Of a DNA stretch of 64,000 nt, positions 18,962 to 27,706 are shown one piece after another. The notes beneath the pieces are model-generated. The model did no database searches, was not told the DNA's origin, and saw only the letters and a list, made by a program, of their open reading frames with translations. Source of the stretch: Herbaspirillum chlorophenolicum (lineage in GTDB: Bacteria; Pseudomonadota; Gammaproteobacteria; Burkholderiales; Burkholderiaceae_D); NCBI RefSeq assembly GCF_001189955.1, contig NZ_LFLT01000022.1, positions 1 through 64,000 on the forward strand, read 5' to 3'. Numbering within the stretch: position 1 is the stretch's first letter; each line of letters opens with the position of its first letter. The position numbers were made by a program, and so were the translations under genes.

Positions 18962-19630
18962 CTAGTCGAGCCCGCCCTCACGGACGATGCGGCCGTGGTC
19001 GAGCTGATAAGCGCGGTCGCTGACCATGCGTGCAAAGTGGACGTTCTGCTCGCACAGCAAGACTGCCATGCCGGCTCGCTTGAGCTTGACGATCATGGCT
19101 GCCATCTGCTCCACGATCACCGGCGCCACGCCTTCCGACGGTTCGTCCAGCAGCAGCAGGTGCGGGTTGCCCATCAGCGTGCGGGCGATGGTCAGCATCT
19201 GCTGTTCGCCGCCGCTCATCTGGCCGCCAAGGCGTTTGGGCATGGCCCCGAGGTTGGGGAAAATCTCGAACAGCGCATCCGGCGTCCATGTTGTCGCCCC
19301 GGGGCGCGGCGGCTGGCGACCGGCCTCCAGGTTTTCCATGACGCTCAGTTCGGTGAATACGCGGCGGTCTTCCGGAACGAAACCCAGCCCCAGGCGCGCC
19401 CGCTTGTAGGGCGGCAGGCGCGAGATGTCGCGGCCATCAAAAGCCACCTTGCCTTGCGTACCTTCCAGCAAGCCCATCAGCGCCTTCAAGGTGGTCGACT
19501 TGCCGGCGCCATTAGGCCCCATCAACGCTACCACCTCACCGCGCCCGACCTCCAGTTTCAGGTCGAACAGGATGTGGGCGCGGCCATAGAAGGCGTTGAG
19601 CCCTTCGGCGTCGAGCAGCGGCGCGCTCAT
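18962..19630 (-). CDS. livF: Branched-chain amino-acid-type ABC transporter ATPase
   Basis: A 222-residue ABC ATPase of the LivF branch. Walker A is GPNGAGKSTT, the signature is MSGGEQQ, and Walker B is LLLLDEPSEGVAP. SEGVAP after Walker B is typical for LivF. It forms a heterodimer with the LivG-like protein encoded just upstream (4-nt overlap). It is the last gene of a four-gene minus-strand importer operon and converges on the nucleotidyltransferase gene. The substrate is not deducible; amino acids, amides or urea-like solutes are typical for the family. Confidence 0.9.
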   Translation of the reverse strand: MSAPLLDAEGLNAFYGRAHILFDLKLEVGRGEVVALMGPNGAGKSTTLKALMGLLEGTQGKVAFDGRDISRLPPYKRARLGLGFVPEDRRVFTELSVMENLEAGRQPPRPGATTWTPDALFEIFPNLGAMPKRLGGQMSGGEQQMLTIARTLMGNPHLLLLDEPSEGVAPVIVEQMAAMIVKLKRAGMAVLLCEQNVHFARMVSDRAYQLDHGRIVREGGLD

Positions 19631-20403
19631 GCCTCGCCCTCCTCTGGCTTGTCTTCAAAAGTGCTGCCGGAGCCGAAATAGACTTCGCGCACCTGCGCGT
19701 CACGGCGGATGTCGGCGGCGACGCCGTCGGCGATGAGCCTGCCGCGTGCCAGCACGATGATGCGGTCGGCGAAGGCGAACACCACGTCCATGCTGTGTTC
19801 GGTAAACAGCACCGAGATGCCGCGTTCGCTGACAAACCGCCGCGTGAGCGCCATCAGTTCGTTGCGTTCATGTGCGGCCATGCCGGCGGTCGGCTCGTCC
19901 ATCAGCAGCAGGCGCGGCTGGCTGGACAAGGCCATGGCCAGCTCGACGCGCTTGATGTCGCCATAGGCCAGCACGCCGCAGGCGCGCTCTGCCTGTGACG
20001 CCATGCCGACCTGCTGCAGCAGTTGCATCGCCTCGTCGCGGTAATAGCGAGCGGCCGGGCGCCACAACTGGCCGAGCTTGCGGTGGTGCGACAGCAAGGC
20101 GGCCTGGACATTTTCCAGCACCGTCATCGAATGGAAGGCGGCCGAGACCTGGAAGGTCCGCCCCACGCCGCGCCGCGAAATGCGGCGCGGGCCGAGGCCG
20201 GCGATGTCTTGCCCATCCAGCAGTACGGCGCCGCCATCCGGCTTGTGCTGGCCGTTGATGATGTTGAAGCAAGTGGACTTGCCGGCGCCGTTGGGGCCGA
20301 TCAGCGCCAGCAACTGGCCAGCCGGCAGTTCGAACGACACATCGTCGAGCGCCTGCACGCCGCCGAAGGCCTTGGAGAGATGGCTAACCTGCAGCAGGCT
20401 CAT
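19627..20403 (-). CDS. livG: Branched-chain amino-acid-type ABC transporter ATPase
   Basis: A 258-residue ABC ATPase of the LivG branch. Walker A is GPNGAGKSTCFN; DIAGLGPRRISRRGVGRTFQV follows the usual LivG helical insertion; Walker B is LLLMDEPTAGMA. The signature segment reads YGDIKRVELAMAL instead of the LSGGQ pattern, so GDIK replaces LSGGQ. It overlaps livF and the permease gene by four bases each. Confidence 0.9.
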   Translation of the reverse strand: MSLLQVSHLSKAFGGVQALDDVSFELPAGQLLALIGPNGAGKSTCFNIINGQHKPDGGAVLLDGQDIAGLGPRRISRRGVGRTFQVSAAFHSMTVLENVQAALLSHHRKLGQLWRPAARYYRDEAMQLLQQVGMASQAERACGVLAYGDIKRVELAMALSSQPRLLLMDEPTAGMAAHERNELMALTRRFVSERGISVLFTEHSMDVVFAFADRIIVLARGRLIADGVAADIRRDAQVREVYFGSGSTFEDKPEEGEA

Positions 20404-22292
20404 GGCGCGGTCTCCTCCGAGCGGCGTTCAAAGCGCCGCAGCAGGCCCGCCACGCCGCCGGGGAACAGCAGCACCAGTGCAAGGATGATCAGGCCCAGCA
20501 AGGCGCGCCAGTAATCCGTTTCGCGCGCTACCACATCCTGCAGCCAGGTGAACAGCGAGGCGCCGGCCAGCGGGCCGAGCAGGCTTTGCACGCCGCCCAG
20601 CATCACCATCACCAGGCCATCGACCGAGCGGTTGATGCCGGCCACTTCGGGGGAAATACTCCCTTTGGAAAAGGCGAACAGCACCCCGGCCAGTCCGCAG
20701 AACAAGCCGGCTACGGCGAAGCCCAGCCACTGCACGCGCTTGACGGCTATGCCCAGCGCTTCGGCGCGCACGGCAGAATCGCGCGCGGCGCGCAGCGCCA
20801 GCCCGAACGGCGCATACACCACGCGGCGCAGCAGCCAGACCCCGGCCGCGGCGCACACCAGCGCCAGATAGTAATAAGCGACGGGAGACGCCAAGGCCTC
20901 CATCGGCCGAATGCCGACCAGGCCATTGCTGCCGCCGGTGAAGTCGTCCCACTGGAAGATCACGGCCCAGACGATCTGGGCGAAGGCCAGCGTCAGCATG
21001 GCCAGATAGACGCCCGACAAGCGCACGCAGAACCAGCCGAACAGCAGCGCGCCCAGCATCGCCACCAGCGGCCCGGCGACGAATGCGGCAGCCATCGGCC
21101 ATTGCAGCTTCAAGGCCAGCAGCGCGGCGCCGTAAGCACCCAGGCCGAAGTAAGCCGCGTGTCCGAACGACGCCATGCCGCCCGGTCCCATGATGAAGTG
21201 CAGGCTGGCAGCGAACAGCACGGCCACCAGGATTTCCACCATCAGCACCGGCAGGTAGGGAAAGCGCTCGGCCAGCAGCGGCAAGGCCAGCAACAGCGCG
21301 AACAATGCAATGCCCGTCCAGCGGGCGGCGATGCTTGCCGGACGCAGCGGCAATTCATGCCCGGCGCCACTGCGCGCAGCCGCCAGCGGTTTGCCAAACA
21401 GGCCCCACGGCCGCACGACCAGTATCAGCGCCATCACCAGGAATTCCACCACCAGCGTCAGGCGCGACAAGGAAAACTCGATGTCGAACAGCGAGACGTT
21501 GCCCAACGCGATGCACAGCGCCTTGACCTCGGCGATCAGCAAGGCTGCCGCGAAAGCGCCGCCGATCGATCCCATGCCGCCGACCACCACCACCACGAAG
21601 GTGTTGCCGATGGTGTCCAGGTCCAGCGCCAGGTTGGCGGGAATGCGCGGCCCCTGCAGCGCACCGCCCAGGCCGGCCAGGAAGCAGCCCAGCGCGAACA
21701 CGGCCGTGAACAGCCAGGATTGGTTCACGCCCAGCGCACCCAGCATTTCACGGTCCTGGGTGGCGGCGCGGATCAGCGTGCCCCAGCGCGTACGGTTGGT
21801 CAGGAGCCACAGCAGGCCGAACACCAGAGGCCCGATGAAGATCAGCAGCAAGTCGTATTGCGGCAGGCGGCGGCCCAGCAGATGCACCGCGCCTTCCAGG
21901 CCCGGCGCGCGCGGCGCGAACAGGTCTTCCGGGCCCCAGGTCCAGAGCGCGGCATCCTTGATCACCAGCACCAGGGCGAACGTGGCCAACAGCTGGAACA
22001 GTTCGGGCGCGCGATAGATGCGGCGCAGGATAAGGATCTCGACTACCGCGCCGATGACGGCCACGGCGAACGCCGACAGCAGCACGGCGCTCCAGAAGCC
22101 GCCGGCGCTGGCGCCGATGGCGTCGACCAGGGTGTAGGCGATGTAGATGCCCAGCATGTAGAAGGAGCCGTGCGCGAAGTTGACGATGCGCGTGACGCCA
22201 AAGATCAGCGACAGGCCGGCCGCCACCAGGAACATCGCGGAGGCGTCGGCCAGGCCGTTGACCAGTTGGACGGTGAGGCTGGCAAGCGTCAT
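20400..22292 (-). CDS. Fused LivH-LivM permease of an ABC importer
   Basis: A 630-residue inner-membrane protein that joins two permease domains normally encoded separately. Residues about 1-300 are LivH-like (SLIFGVTRIVNFAHGSFYMLG, GGMGSIGGAFAAALLI). After a short linker, residues about 325-625 are LivM-like (FGHAAYFGLGAYGAALLAL, GSNGLVGIRP, PFGLALRAARDSAVRAEALG, LGGVQSLLGPLAG). Single-chain permeases occur in several Liv-type systems. The gene sits between the binding protein (43-bp gap) and livG (4-nt overlap). Confidence 0.9.
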   Translation of the reverse strand: MTLASLTVQLVNGLADASAMFLVAAGLSLIFGVTRIVNFAHGSFYMLGIYIAYTLVDAIGASAGGFWSAVLLSAFAVAVIGAVVEILILRRIYRAPELFQLLATFALVLVIKDAALWTWGPEDLFAPRAPGLEGAVHLLGRRLPQYDLLLIFIGPLVFGLLWLLTNRTRWGTLIRAATQDREMLGALGVNQSWLFTAVFALGCFLAGLGGALQGPRIPANLALDLDTIGNTFVVVVVGGMGSIGGAFAAALLIAEVKALCIALGNVSLFDIEFSLSRLTLVVEFLVMALILVVRPWGLFGKPLAAARSGAGHELPLRPASIAARWTGIALFALLLALPLLAERFPYLPVLMVEILVAVLFAASLHFIMGPGGMASFGHAAYFGLGAYGAALLALKLQWPMAAAFVAGPLVAMLGALLFGWFCVRLSGVYLAMLTLAFAQIVWAVIFQWDDFTGGSNGLVGIRPMEALASPVAYYYLALVCAAAGVWLLRRVVYAPFGLALRAARDSAVRAEALGIAVKRVQWLGFAVAGLFCGLAGVLFAFSKGSISPEVAGINRSVDGLVMVMLGGVQSLLGPLAGASLFTWLQDVVARETDYWRALLGLIILALVLLFPGGVAGLLRRFERRSEETAP

Positions 22293-22335
22293 GGGCGCAG
22301 CGCCTGCCGGATGAGGACCATCATCGAAACCGCGG

Positions 22336-23562
22336 TCAATCGGCCGGACGCAGCTTCTTCACTTCGGCATCCGGCAATTGCAGCGCAGCGCCGTCGACGT
22401 AGGTGAAGCTGGTCATGATGCCCTTCCCCTCCTTGACGCCGGTGCGGCCGACGAAGGCTCCCAGCGTGGACTGGTGGTCCTGTGCACGGTAGACGATGGG
22501 CGCCACCGGGGTATCAACCTTCAGGCCGGAGAAGGCGGCGGCCAGCTTGTCGGCGTCGGTGCTGCCGGCCTTCTTGATCCCGGCGGCGATCGACATCAGC
22601 GCGGCATAGCCGACCAGCGAACCGTTGCGCGGGTAGTCGTTGAATTTCTTGCGGTAGGCATCGACGAACTTCTTGTGCTCGGGCGTATTGATCGCATACC
22701 AGGGATAACCGGTGACGATCCAGTTCACCGGCGCTTCGCCCTTGAGCGGGTCGAGGTATTCCGGCTCGCCGGTCAGCAGCGAGACCACTTCCACGCCATC
22801 GAACAGGCCGCGGGTATTGCCTTCGCGCACGAACTTGCCGAGGTCGGCTGCGAACAGCGCATTGAAGATGGCGTCAGGCTTGGCATCGGCCAGCGCCTGG
22901 GTGACCGAGCCTGCGTCGATCTTGCCCAGCGGCGGCGCCTGCTCGGCGACGAACTCCACGTCGGGTTGCGCCTGCTTCATCAGCGCCTTGAAGCTGGCTG
23001 CGGCCGACTGGCCGTATTCGTAGTTGGGGTAGACGATGGCCCAGCGTTTTTTCTTCAGCTTGGCCGCTTCCTTGACCACCGAGGCCACCAGCATGTAGGT
23101 GGAGGGACGCAGGCGGTAGGTGTATTTGTTGCCGTTCTGCCAGACGATCTTGTCGGTCAGCGGCTCGGCGGCGAGGAAGAACACCTTGTGCTGCTTCGCA
23201 TAGTCGGTCAGCGCCAGGCCCGTGTTGGAGAGGAAACCGCCGAACAGCAGCGCCACGCGCTCGCGCGCCATCAGTTCTTCGGCAATGCGTACCGAGTCGC
23301 CGGGATTGCCGTTGTCGTCGCGTGCGATCACTTCCAGCTTCTTGCCCAGCACGCCACCGGCGGCATTGACCTCATCGAGCGCCATCTCCCAGCCGCGGCG
23401 GTAGGGTTCGAGGAAAGCCGGCTGCGCCTTGTAGCTGTTGATCTCGCCGATCTTGATGGTGGCTTGCGCCTGCGCGCCAGCGGAGATGGCAAGGATGGCG
23501 GCCCCGGCGGCCAACAGGATACTGTGTTTGAGCGGTTTGAGAAAGCCGATGCGATGTGTCAC
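22336..23562 (-). CDS. Periplasmic binding protein of the Liv-type ABC importer
   Basis: A 408-residue solute-binding protein of the type I Leu/Ile/Val family (Peripla_BP_6). GTG 23562 is the start, because AAGGGA lies 5-6 nt upstream; ATG 23583 and the further frame lack a site. The signal peptide is basic then hydrophobic (HSILLAAGAAILAISAGAQAQA). The mature part starts IKIGEINSYKAQPAF and has GGVLGKKLEVIARDDNGNP and LFGGFLSNTGLAL, typical of the fold. It is the first gene of the importer operon. The ligand is not deducible; the operon is next to bio, TA and regulator genes that give no clue. Confidence 0.88.
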   Translation of the reverse strand: MTHRIGFLKPLKHSILLAAGAAILAISAGAQAQATIKIGEINSYKAQPAFLEPYRRGWEMALDEVNAAGGVLGKKLEVIARDDNGNPGDSVRIAEELMARERVALLFGGFLSNTGLALTDYAKQHKVFFLAAEPLTDKIVWQNGNKYTYRLRPSTYMLVASVVKEAAKLKKKRWAIVYPNYEYGQSAAASFKALMKQAQPDVEFVAEQAPPLGKIDAGSVTQALADAKPDAIFNALFAADLGKFVREGNTRGLFDGVEVVSLLTGEPEYLDPLKGEAPVNWIVTGYPWYAINTPEHKKFVDAYRKKFNDYPRNGSLVGYAALMSIAAGIKKAGSTDADKLAAAFSGLKVDTPVAPIVYRAQDHQSTLGAFVGRTGVKEGKGIMTSFTYVDGAALQLPDAEVKKLRPAD

Positions 23563-23692
23563 GTTATTCCCTTCAGAGGTCATTGCTGTCCTGCCGCGGC
23601 GCTGCAAAGACGTGCAGCGGATTGGCCCGCGCGGCGTTGCGGCGTAATCATAACCGTTGTCGCACGATCAGGCTTGGCACCATGCCGGCGGC

Positions 23693-24229
23693 TTATTTGA
23701 TGCGCTGCTTTTCCAGCTTGCGCGCCAGGGTGCGGCGGTGCATGCCGAGCCGGCGAGCGGTTTCGGAGATATTGAAGTCGGTTTCCACCAGCATTTCGTG
23801 GATGCGTTCCCATTCCAGGGTTTTGATCGACGTTGCGCGTCCCGGCAACTCCAATTCCGCCATGCCGGCCACATGGCCGAAGGCGGCTTCGATGTCGTCA
23901 GTATTGGAAGGTTTGGCCAGGTACTGGCAAGCTCCCAGCTTGATGGCTTCCACGGCGGTGGTGATACTGGCGAAGCCGGTCAGCACCACGATCAGCATGG
24001 CCTCATCGTGGGCGTGCAGCATCTGCACGCAGGCCAGGCCCGAGGCATTGCCGGAGAGTTTGAGGTCGACCACGGCATAGCCTGGATTGTGGCTCCGCAG
24101 ATGGACCGCGGCCTCCTCCTGGTTGGAGGCTTGCAGCACCGTGTAGCCGCGGCGCTCGAACGAGCGGCTCAAGGTGCGGGCAAAGGCGGCATCATCCTCG
24201 ATGATCAGAAGCAGGCGCTCAGCCGTCAT
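23693..24229 (-). CDS. regA: RegA/PrrA-type redox response regulator
   Basis: A 178-residue regulator with receiver plus Fis-type helix-turn-helix. The receiver (about 7-120) has the acidic DD pair in LLIIEDDAAF, the phospho-aspartate in YAVVDLKLSG, the T in VVLTGFAS and the K in YLAKPS. The C-terminal HTH reads DFNISETARRLGMHRRTLARKLEK, the near-invariant RegA/ActR DNA-binding helix. It lies downstream of regB on the same strand after 157 bp. In relatives RegA tunes respiratory oxidases and other redox genes, and here the cyo operon is next door. Confidence 0.9.
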   Translation of the reverse strand: MTAERLLLIIEDDAAFARTLSRSFERRGYTVLQASNQEEAAVHLRSHNPGYAVVDLKLSGNASGLACVQMLHAHDEAMLIVVLTGFASITTAVEAIKLGACQYLAKPSNTDDIEAAFGHVAGMAELELPGRATSIKTLEWERIHEMLVETDFNISETARRLGMHRRTLARKLEKQRIK

Positions 24230-24341
24230 GTTGCAATTCCCATATTTCTTTCTACTTTCCTAACCCGCTATTGTATGGCGAGATCGGGTTTCGGCACCTA
24301 TACCAAGGCATGAAATAGGAATTGATTGGCGTCAAACGGCC

Positions 24342-24375
24342 GCAGCTTGGCTTTTGCGCCCGCTCAACAAGCTGC
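24342..24375. repeat. Inverted repeat between regB and regA
   Basis: GCAGCTTG (24342-24349) and CAAGCTGC (24368-24375) are perfect 8-bp arms with an 18-nt loop, just after the regB stop. It could attenuate readthrough into regA. No T-tract is present. Confidence 0.35.
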
Positions 24376-24386
24376 ATCGTTTTCTG

Positions 24387-25757
24387 TCAGGACGGGGATT
24401 GATCAGGTGAATCCGGCGCATCTTCCAGACTGATCGCCGACAGCGGCAGCGTGAGCGTCACCTTGGCGCCGCCGGTTTCGCGGTTGCTGGCGGCCACCCG
24501 TCCGCCCAGCTTGCGGGCGACGTTGACCACGAAAAATAATCCCAGCCCCCGGCCCGGCTTGCCTTTGGTCGACTGGTAAGGTTTGCCGAGCTGGCTGAGC
24601 ATCCATTCAGGAAAACCGGTTCCGCGATCGCTGACTTCCATCTGCAGCAGATCCCCTTCCCGCTTTACCAGCAGCGAAATCCAGCCGGGCGATACCTCGA
24701 AGGCATTGTCCAGCACGTTGCCCAGCATCTGCTTGATGGCCGAGTCGAACACCACCGGTACATCCTGTTCGATCAGGTTGTGGTACTCAAATACCTCAAT
24801 CGGCCGCGATTTGCGCCAGTCTTCGGCCACGCTGTCGAGGAAAGTGTTGAGCGTGGTCTTGACCGATGATTCGCCGCGCGCTTCGCCGGCCGACAGCAGC
24901 ACGCCGCTGACGATGGCCTTGCAGCGCTGCAGTTGCGCTTCCATCTCGCTGATGTCGTCCAGCAGTTCCTCGCGCTGGCTGATTTCCGGCATGCGGCGCC
25001 AGTCGCCCAGGATCACCGACAAGGTCGACAGCGGCGTCCCCAGTTCATGCGCCGCGCCGGAGGCCAGGAGGCCCATCCGGACGATGTGGTCCTCTTCGGC
25101 GGCGCGTTGGCGCAAGTCGGCCAGCATGGCATCGCCGGCGCGCAGGTTGCTGTTGATGCGGGTGATGAAGAACACCATCAGTCCGGCATTGAGCAGGAAG
25201 CAGATCAGCGTGCCTTCCACATACAGGCTGAACAGGCCGTTGCTGTGGTCGGGCGGCAGCGCCAGCGGTTCGGAGAACAACGCCAGCCCGGCCAGGCAAC
25301 CCAGGGTGATGCCGACGATGGCCCAGCTCGACCACGGCCGCAACAACACCGCCGAGAGGATGATCTGCATCAGGTAGAGGAAGGCGAACGGATTGGTGAT
25401 GCCGCCGGAGAGGTACAACTGGAACGTCAGCGCCGCCACATCCACCAGCAAGGCCAGGAACAGTTCGGCATTGGCGACCGTGCGGCGCTCATGCCAGCGC
25501 AGGTGGCTGGCGATGTTGAAGGCGATCAGGCAGGACAGCACCTCCAGCATGTGCGGCAGCGGCAGGTGGATATCGAACACCAGCGCCACGAAAGCGACGG
25601 TGGAGATCTGACCCAGCACCGCCAGCCAGCGCAGCTGGATCAGCAGCAGCATGTTCTGATGGCCGGCCGGGTTTTCCTGCCCCTGCCTCAGGCGCTGCCA
25701 ACGCTCCTTGAGCGTCCTGGGCTTGCCTGCCCCTGTGGCCTCAGTACCGGACGTCAT
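24387..25757 (-). CDS. regB: RegB/PrrB-type redox sensor histidine kinase
   Basis: A 456-residue membrane kinase. The N-terminal half has about six helices with the ubiquinone-binding heptapeptide GGITNPF (GGxxNPF). The H-box is ASGAAHELGTPLSTLSVILGDW. LQRCKAIVSGVLLSAGE carries the cysteine that in Rhodobacter RegB is redox-active. The ATPase has N-box MLGNVLDNAFEVSP and GRGLGLFFVVN. ATG 25757 has AGGA upstream and overlaps the end of the SURF1 gene by 17 nt, tying it to the cyo operon. It is predicted to phosphorylate RegA under reducing conditions. Confidence 0.9.
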   Translation of the reverse strand: MTSGTEATGAGKPRTLKERWQRLRQGQENPAGHQNMLLLIQLRWLAVLGQISTVAFVALVFDIHLPLPHMLEVLSCLIAFNIASHLRWHERRTVANAELFLALLVDVAALTFQLYLSGGITNPFAFLYLMQIILSAVLLRPWSSWAIVGITLGCLAGLALFSEPLALPPDHSNGLFSLYVEGTLICFLLNAGLMVFFITRINSNLRAGDAMLADLRQRAAEEDHIVRMGLLASGAAHELGTPLSTLSVILGDWRRMPEISQREELLDDISEMEAQLQRCKAIVSGVLLSAGEARGESSVKTTLNTFLDSVAEDWRKSRPIEVFEYHNLIEQDVPVVFDSAIKQMLGNVLDNAFEVSPGWISLLVKREGDLLQMEVSDRGTGFPEWMLSQLGKPYQSTKGKPGRGLGLFFVVNVARKLGGRVAASNRETGGAKVTLTLPLSAISLEDAPDSPDQSPS

Positions 25758-26607
25758 CTTTCTTTTCCTGGCCGAGTCGTGCGAGGCCGGCGCGGCGGCG
25801 TTCATCGCGCACCACCCAGAAGCCTGCACCTGCGATCATCAGCGCCAGCGCATACCAGGTCAGCGCATAGACCAGGTGGCTGTTGTGGAAGGCGATCACG
25901 GTCAGACCGCCGACCGGTTTTTCGGCATCGGGGGCACTGGCGGCATTGGCTTGCGACGATGCGCGGTCGGCATCGACGAAGTAAGGCGCCACACGGTCCG
26001 GCGGCAGGCCGCGCGCGACAGCGATTGCCTGCACATCGCGCGAATACCAGCGGCTCTGCTCCGGCTCGTTGCTGCGCAGGAAACCGCCGCCCTTCTCGCT
26101 CATGCGCATCAGGCCCACCACCTCGACCTGCTGCTCGCTGGGGCCATCCTGCGCGGTGCTGGCAATTAGCTTGATCGGCGCGGTACCGACAAAGCCGCGA
26201 TTGACCAGCACCAGGTCGCCGTCGGCGGTCTGCAGCGGGGTCAACAGCCAGGAGCCGCTGCCAAGGTCGGTGCTGGCCTGGACGGCAGTGGTCTTGCTGT
26301 ACAGGAAGCGGCCGCTCAAGCTGACGCGGCGGTATTCATCGGCATCCGACGAGATTTGCGGCCACAGGTCACGCCCGGGCGCCGGCACCGGCGCTGCGTG
26401 CACGCGCGCATCGACCTTGGCGATCAGCGCCAGCTTCCATTGCAGGCGGTAGACCTGCCAGGTTCCGAGCGCGACGAAGGCTATAAAGAAAAATCCCGCA
26501 CAAAGCGCCAGGAAAATCAGGCTGGCTTTTGAGCGGGATGTCGGGGCGGCTTGCGCACGCCCCGTTTCGATACCTTGCGTCACGCGTTTGCGTGGCGTTT
26601 GGCTCAT
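25741..26607 (-). CDS. SURF1-family oxidase assembly protein
   Basis: A 288-residue inner-membrane protein with the SURF1 layout: an N-terminal helix followed by GTWQVYRLQWKLALIAKVDARV, a periplasmic domain (YRRVSLSGRFL, LLTPLQTADGDLVLVNRGFV) and a C-terminal helix (NSHLVYALTWYALALM, then basic). SURF1 proteins help insert heme into heme-copper oxidases. The position after cyoD (4-nt overlap) points to the bo3-type quinol oxidase as client. The gene also overlaps regB. No separate heme O synthase gene (cyoE) follows here. Confidence 0.88.
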   Translation of the reverse strand: MSQTPRKRVTQGIETGRAQAAPTSRSKASLIFLALCAGFFFIAFVALGTWQVYRLQWKLALIAKVDARVHAAPVPAPGRDLWPQISSDADEYRRVSLSGRFLYSKTTAVQASTDLGSGSWLLTPLQTADGDLVLVNRGFVGTAPIKLIASTAQDGPSEQQVEVVGLMRMSEKGGGFLRSNEPEQSRWYSRDVQAIAVARGLPPDRVAPYFVDADRASSQANAASAPDAEKPVGGLTVIAFHNSHLVYALTWYALALMIAGAGFWVVRDERRRAGLARLGQEKKDDVRY

Positions 26608-27083
26608 TTCGCTTGCTGCATCTCGTGTTGCATGCCGGGCATGCTTTGCTGCATCGATTGCGGCACGGTTTCGTTAGGCATGTTCTCCGGCGACAGGTGC
26701 GGCATCATGTTGTGGTTCAAGTGGTACATGACCCACAGCGAACCTGCCAGCGTAATGCCGACGATGACGATGGTAAAGATCATCGACAGCATGTTCCAGC
26801 CGCCTTCGGCCTTGCCGTTCATGTGCAGGAAATACTTGATGTGCACCACGATCTGCACGGCAGCGAAGGCCAGCAGCACGATAGCCATGCTGCTCGGGCT
26901 TTCGATCTTCTTGCCCATCACCAGCCAGAACGGGATGGCAGTCAGGATGACCGCCAGCACGAAGCCGGTGACATAGTCCTTCATCGAACCATGCGAAGCA
27001 TGGGCGCCGTGATCGTCGTGGCCGTGGTGGTCGTCGTGCTGGCCCATCGGGCGGGCCGGGTGTTCTTGGTGGCCGCGGCTCAT
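26604..27083 (-). CDS. cyoD: Cytochrome o ubiquinol oxidase subunit IV
   Basis: A 159-residue three-helix membrane protein. The N-terminal tail is rich in His/Asp ([19 protein letters not shown]), then [17 protein letters not shown] and [10 protein letters not shown], the standard CyoD motifs. A Met-rich tail after helix 3 (about 25 residues) is longer than usual. ATG 27083 overlaps the cyoC stop. The His- and Met-rich ends could bind copper, but this is speculative. Confidence 0.9.
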   Translation of the reverse strand: MSRGHQEHPARPMGQHDDHHGHDDHGAHASHGSMKDYVTGFVLAVILTAIPFWLVMGKKIESPSSMAIVLLAFAAVQIVVHIKYFLHMNGKAEGGWNMLSMIFTIVIVGITLAGSLWVMYHLNHNMMPHLSPENMPNETVPQSMQQSMPGMQHEMQQAK

Positions 27084-27706
27084 GGCAGGACTCCCATCAG
27101 GTAAACAAAGGTGAAGACGCCGATCCAGACCACGTCCAGGAAGTGCCAGAACATCGACAGGCACATCAGGCGGCGGCCGTTTTCCGGGGTCAGGCCATGC
27201 TTGTTGACCTGGAACATCAGCACGATCAGCCAGATGATGCCGAAGGAGACGTGCAGGCCGTGGGTGCCGACCAGCGCGAAGAACGAGGTCAGGAAACCGC
27301 TTCGGGTCGGGCCGGCGCCTTCGTGGATCAGGTGCAGGAACTCATACAGTTCGAAGTAGATGAAGCCTGCGCCCAGGAGGCCGGTGATGGCCAGCCAGAC
27401 CAGCGTGTTCTGCTGTTTCTTGGCTTGCATCGCCAGCATGGCGAAACCGTAGGTGATCGACGACAGCAGCAGCAGCGCGGTGTTCAGCGCTACCAGCGGC
27501 AAGTCGAACAGTTCGGCGCCGGTCGGGCCGCCTGCATAGTTGCGGCCGAGAACGGCGTAGCACGCAAACAGGCAGGCGAAGATGAGGCAATCGCTCATCA
27601 GGTAGACCCAGAAACCCAGCAGGGTACCGTTTTCCGGATGGTGATGGCGGGTCCAGAAACGCGAGCTTGGCGTCGCGTCGGCCGTAGGGTTCATGGCTTC
27701 AGACAT
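27080..27706 (-). CDS. cyoC: Cytochrome o ubiquinol oxidase subunit III
   Basis: A 208-residue, five-helix subunit III. Motifs: [52 protein letters not shown] and [20 protein letters not shown] at the end. It overlaps cyoB by 8 nt and cyoD by 4 nt, so the operon is tightly packed. Confidence 0.94.
   Translation of the reverse strand: MSEAMNPTADATPSSRFWTRHHHPENGTLLGFWVYLMSDCLIFACLFACYAVLGRNYAGGPTGAELFDLPLVALNTALLLLSSITYGFAMLAMQAKKQQNTLVWLAITGLLGAGFIYFELYEFLHLIHEGAGPTRSGFLTSFFALVGTHGLHVSFGIIWLIVLMFQVNKHGLTPENGRRLMCLSMFWHFLDVVWIGVFTFVYLMGVLP

Noticed and set aside
20586-22406. Long plus-strand frame (606 codons) opposite the fused Liv permease
   Set aside because: Reverse frame of a membrane protein gene; Gln/His/Arg-rich without domains.
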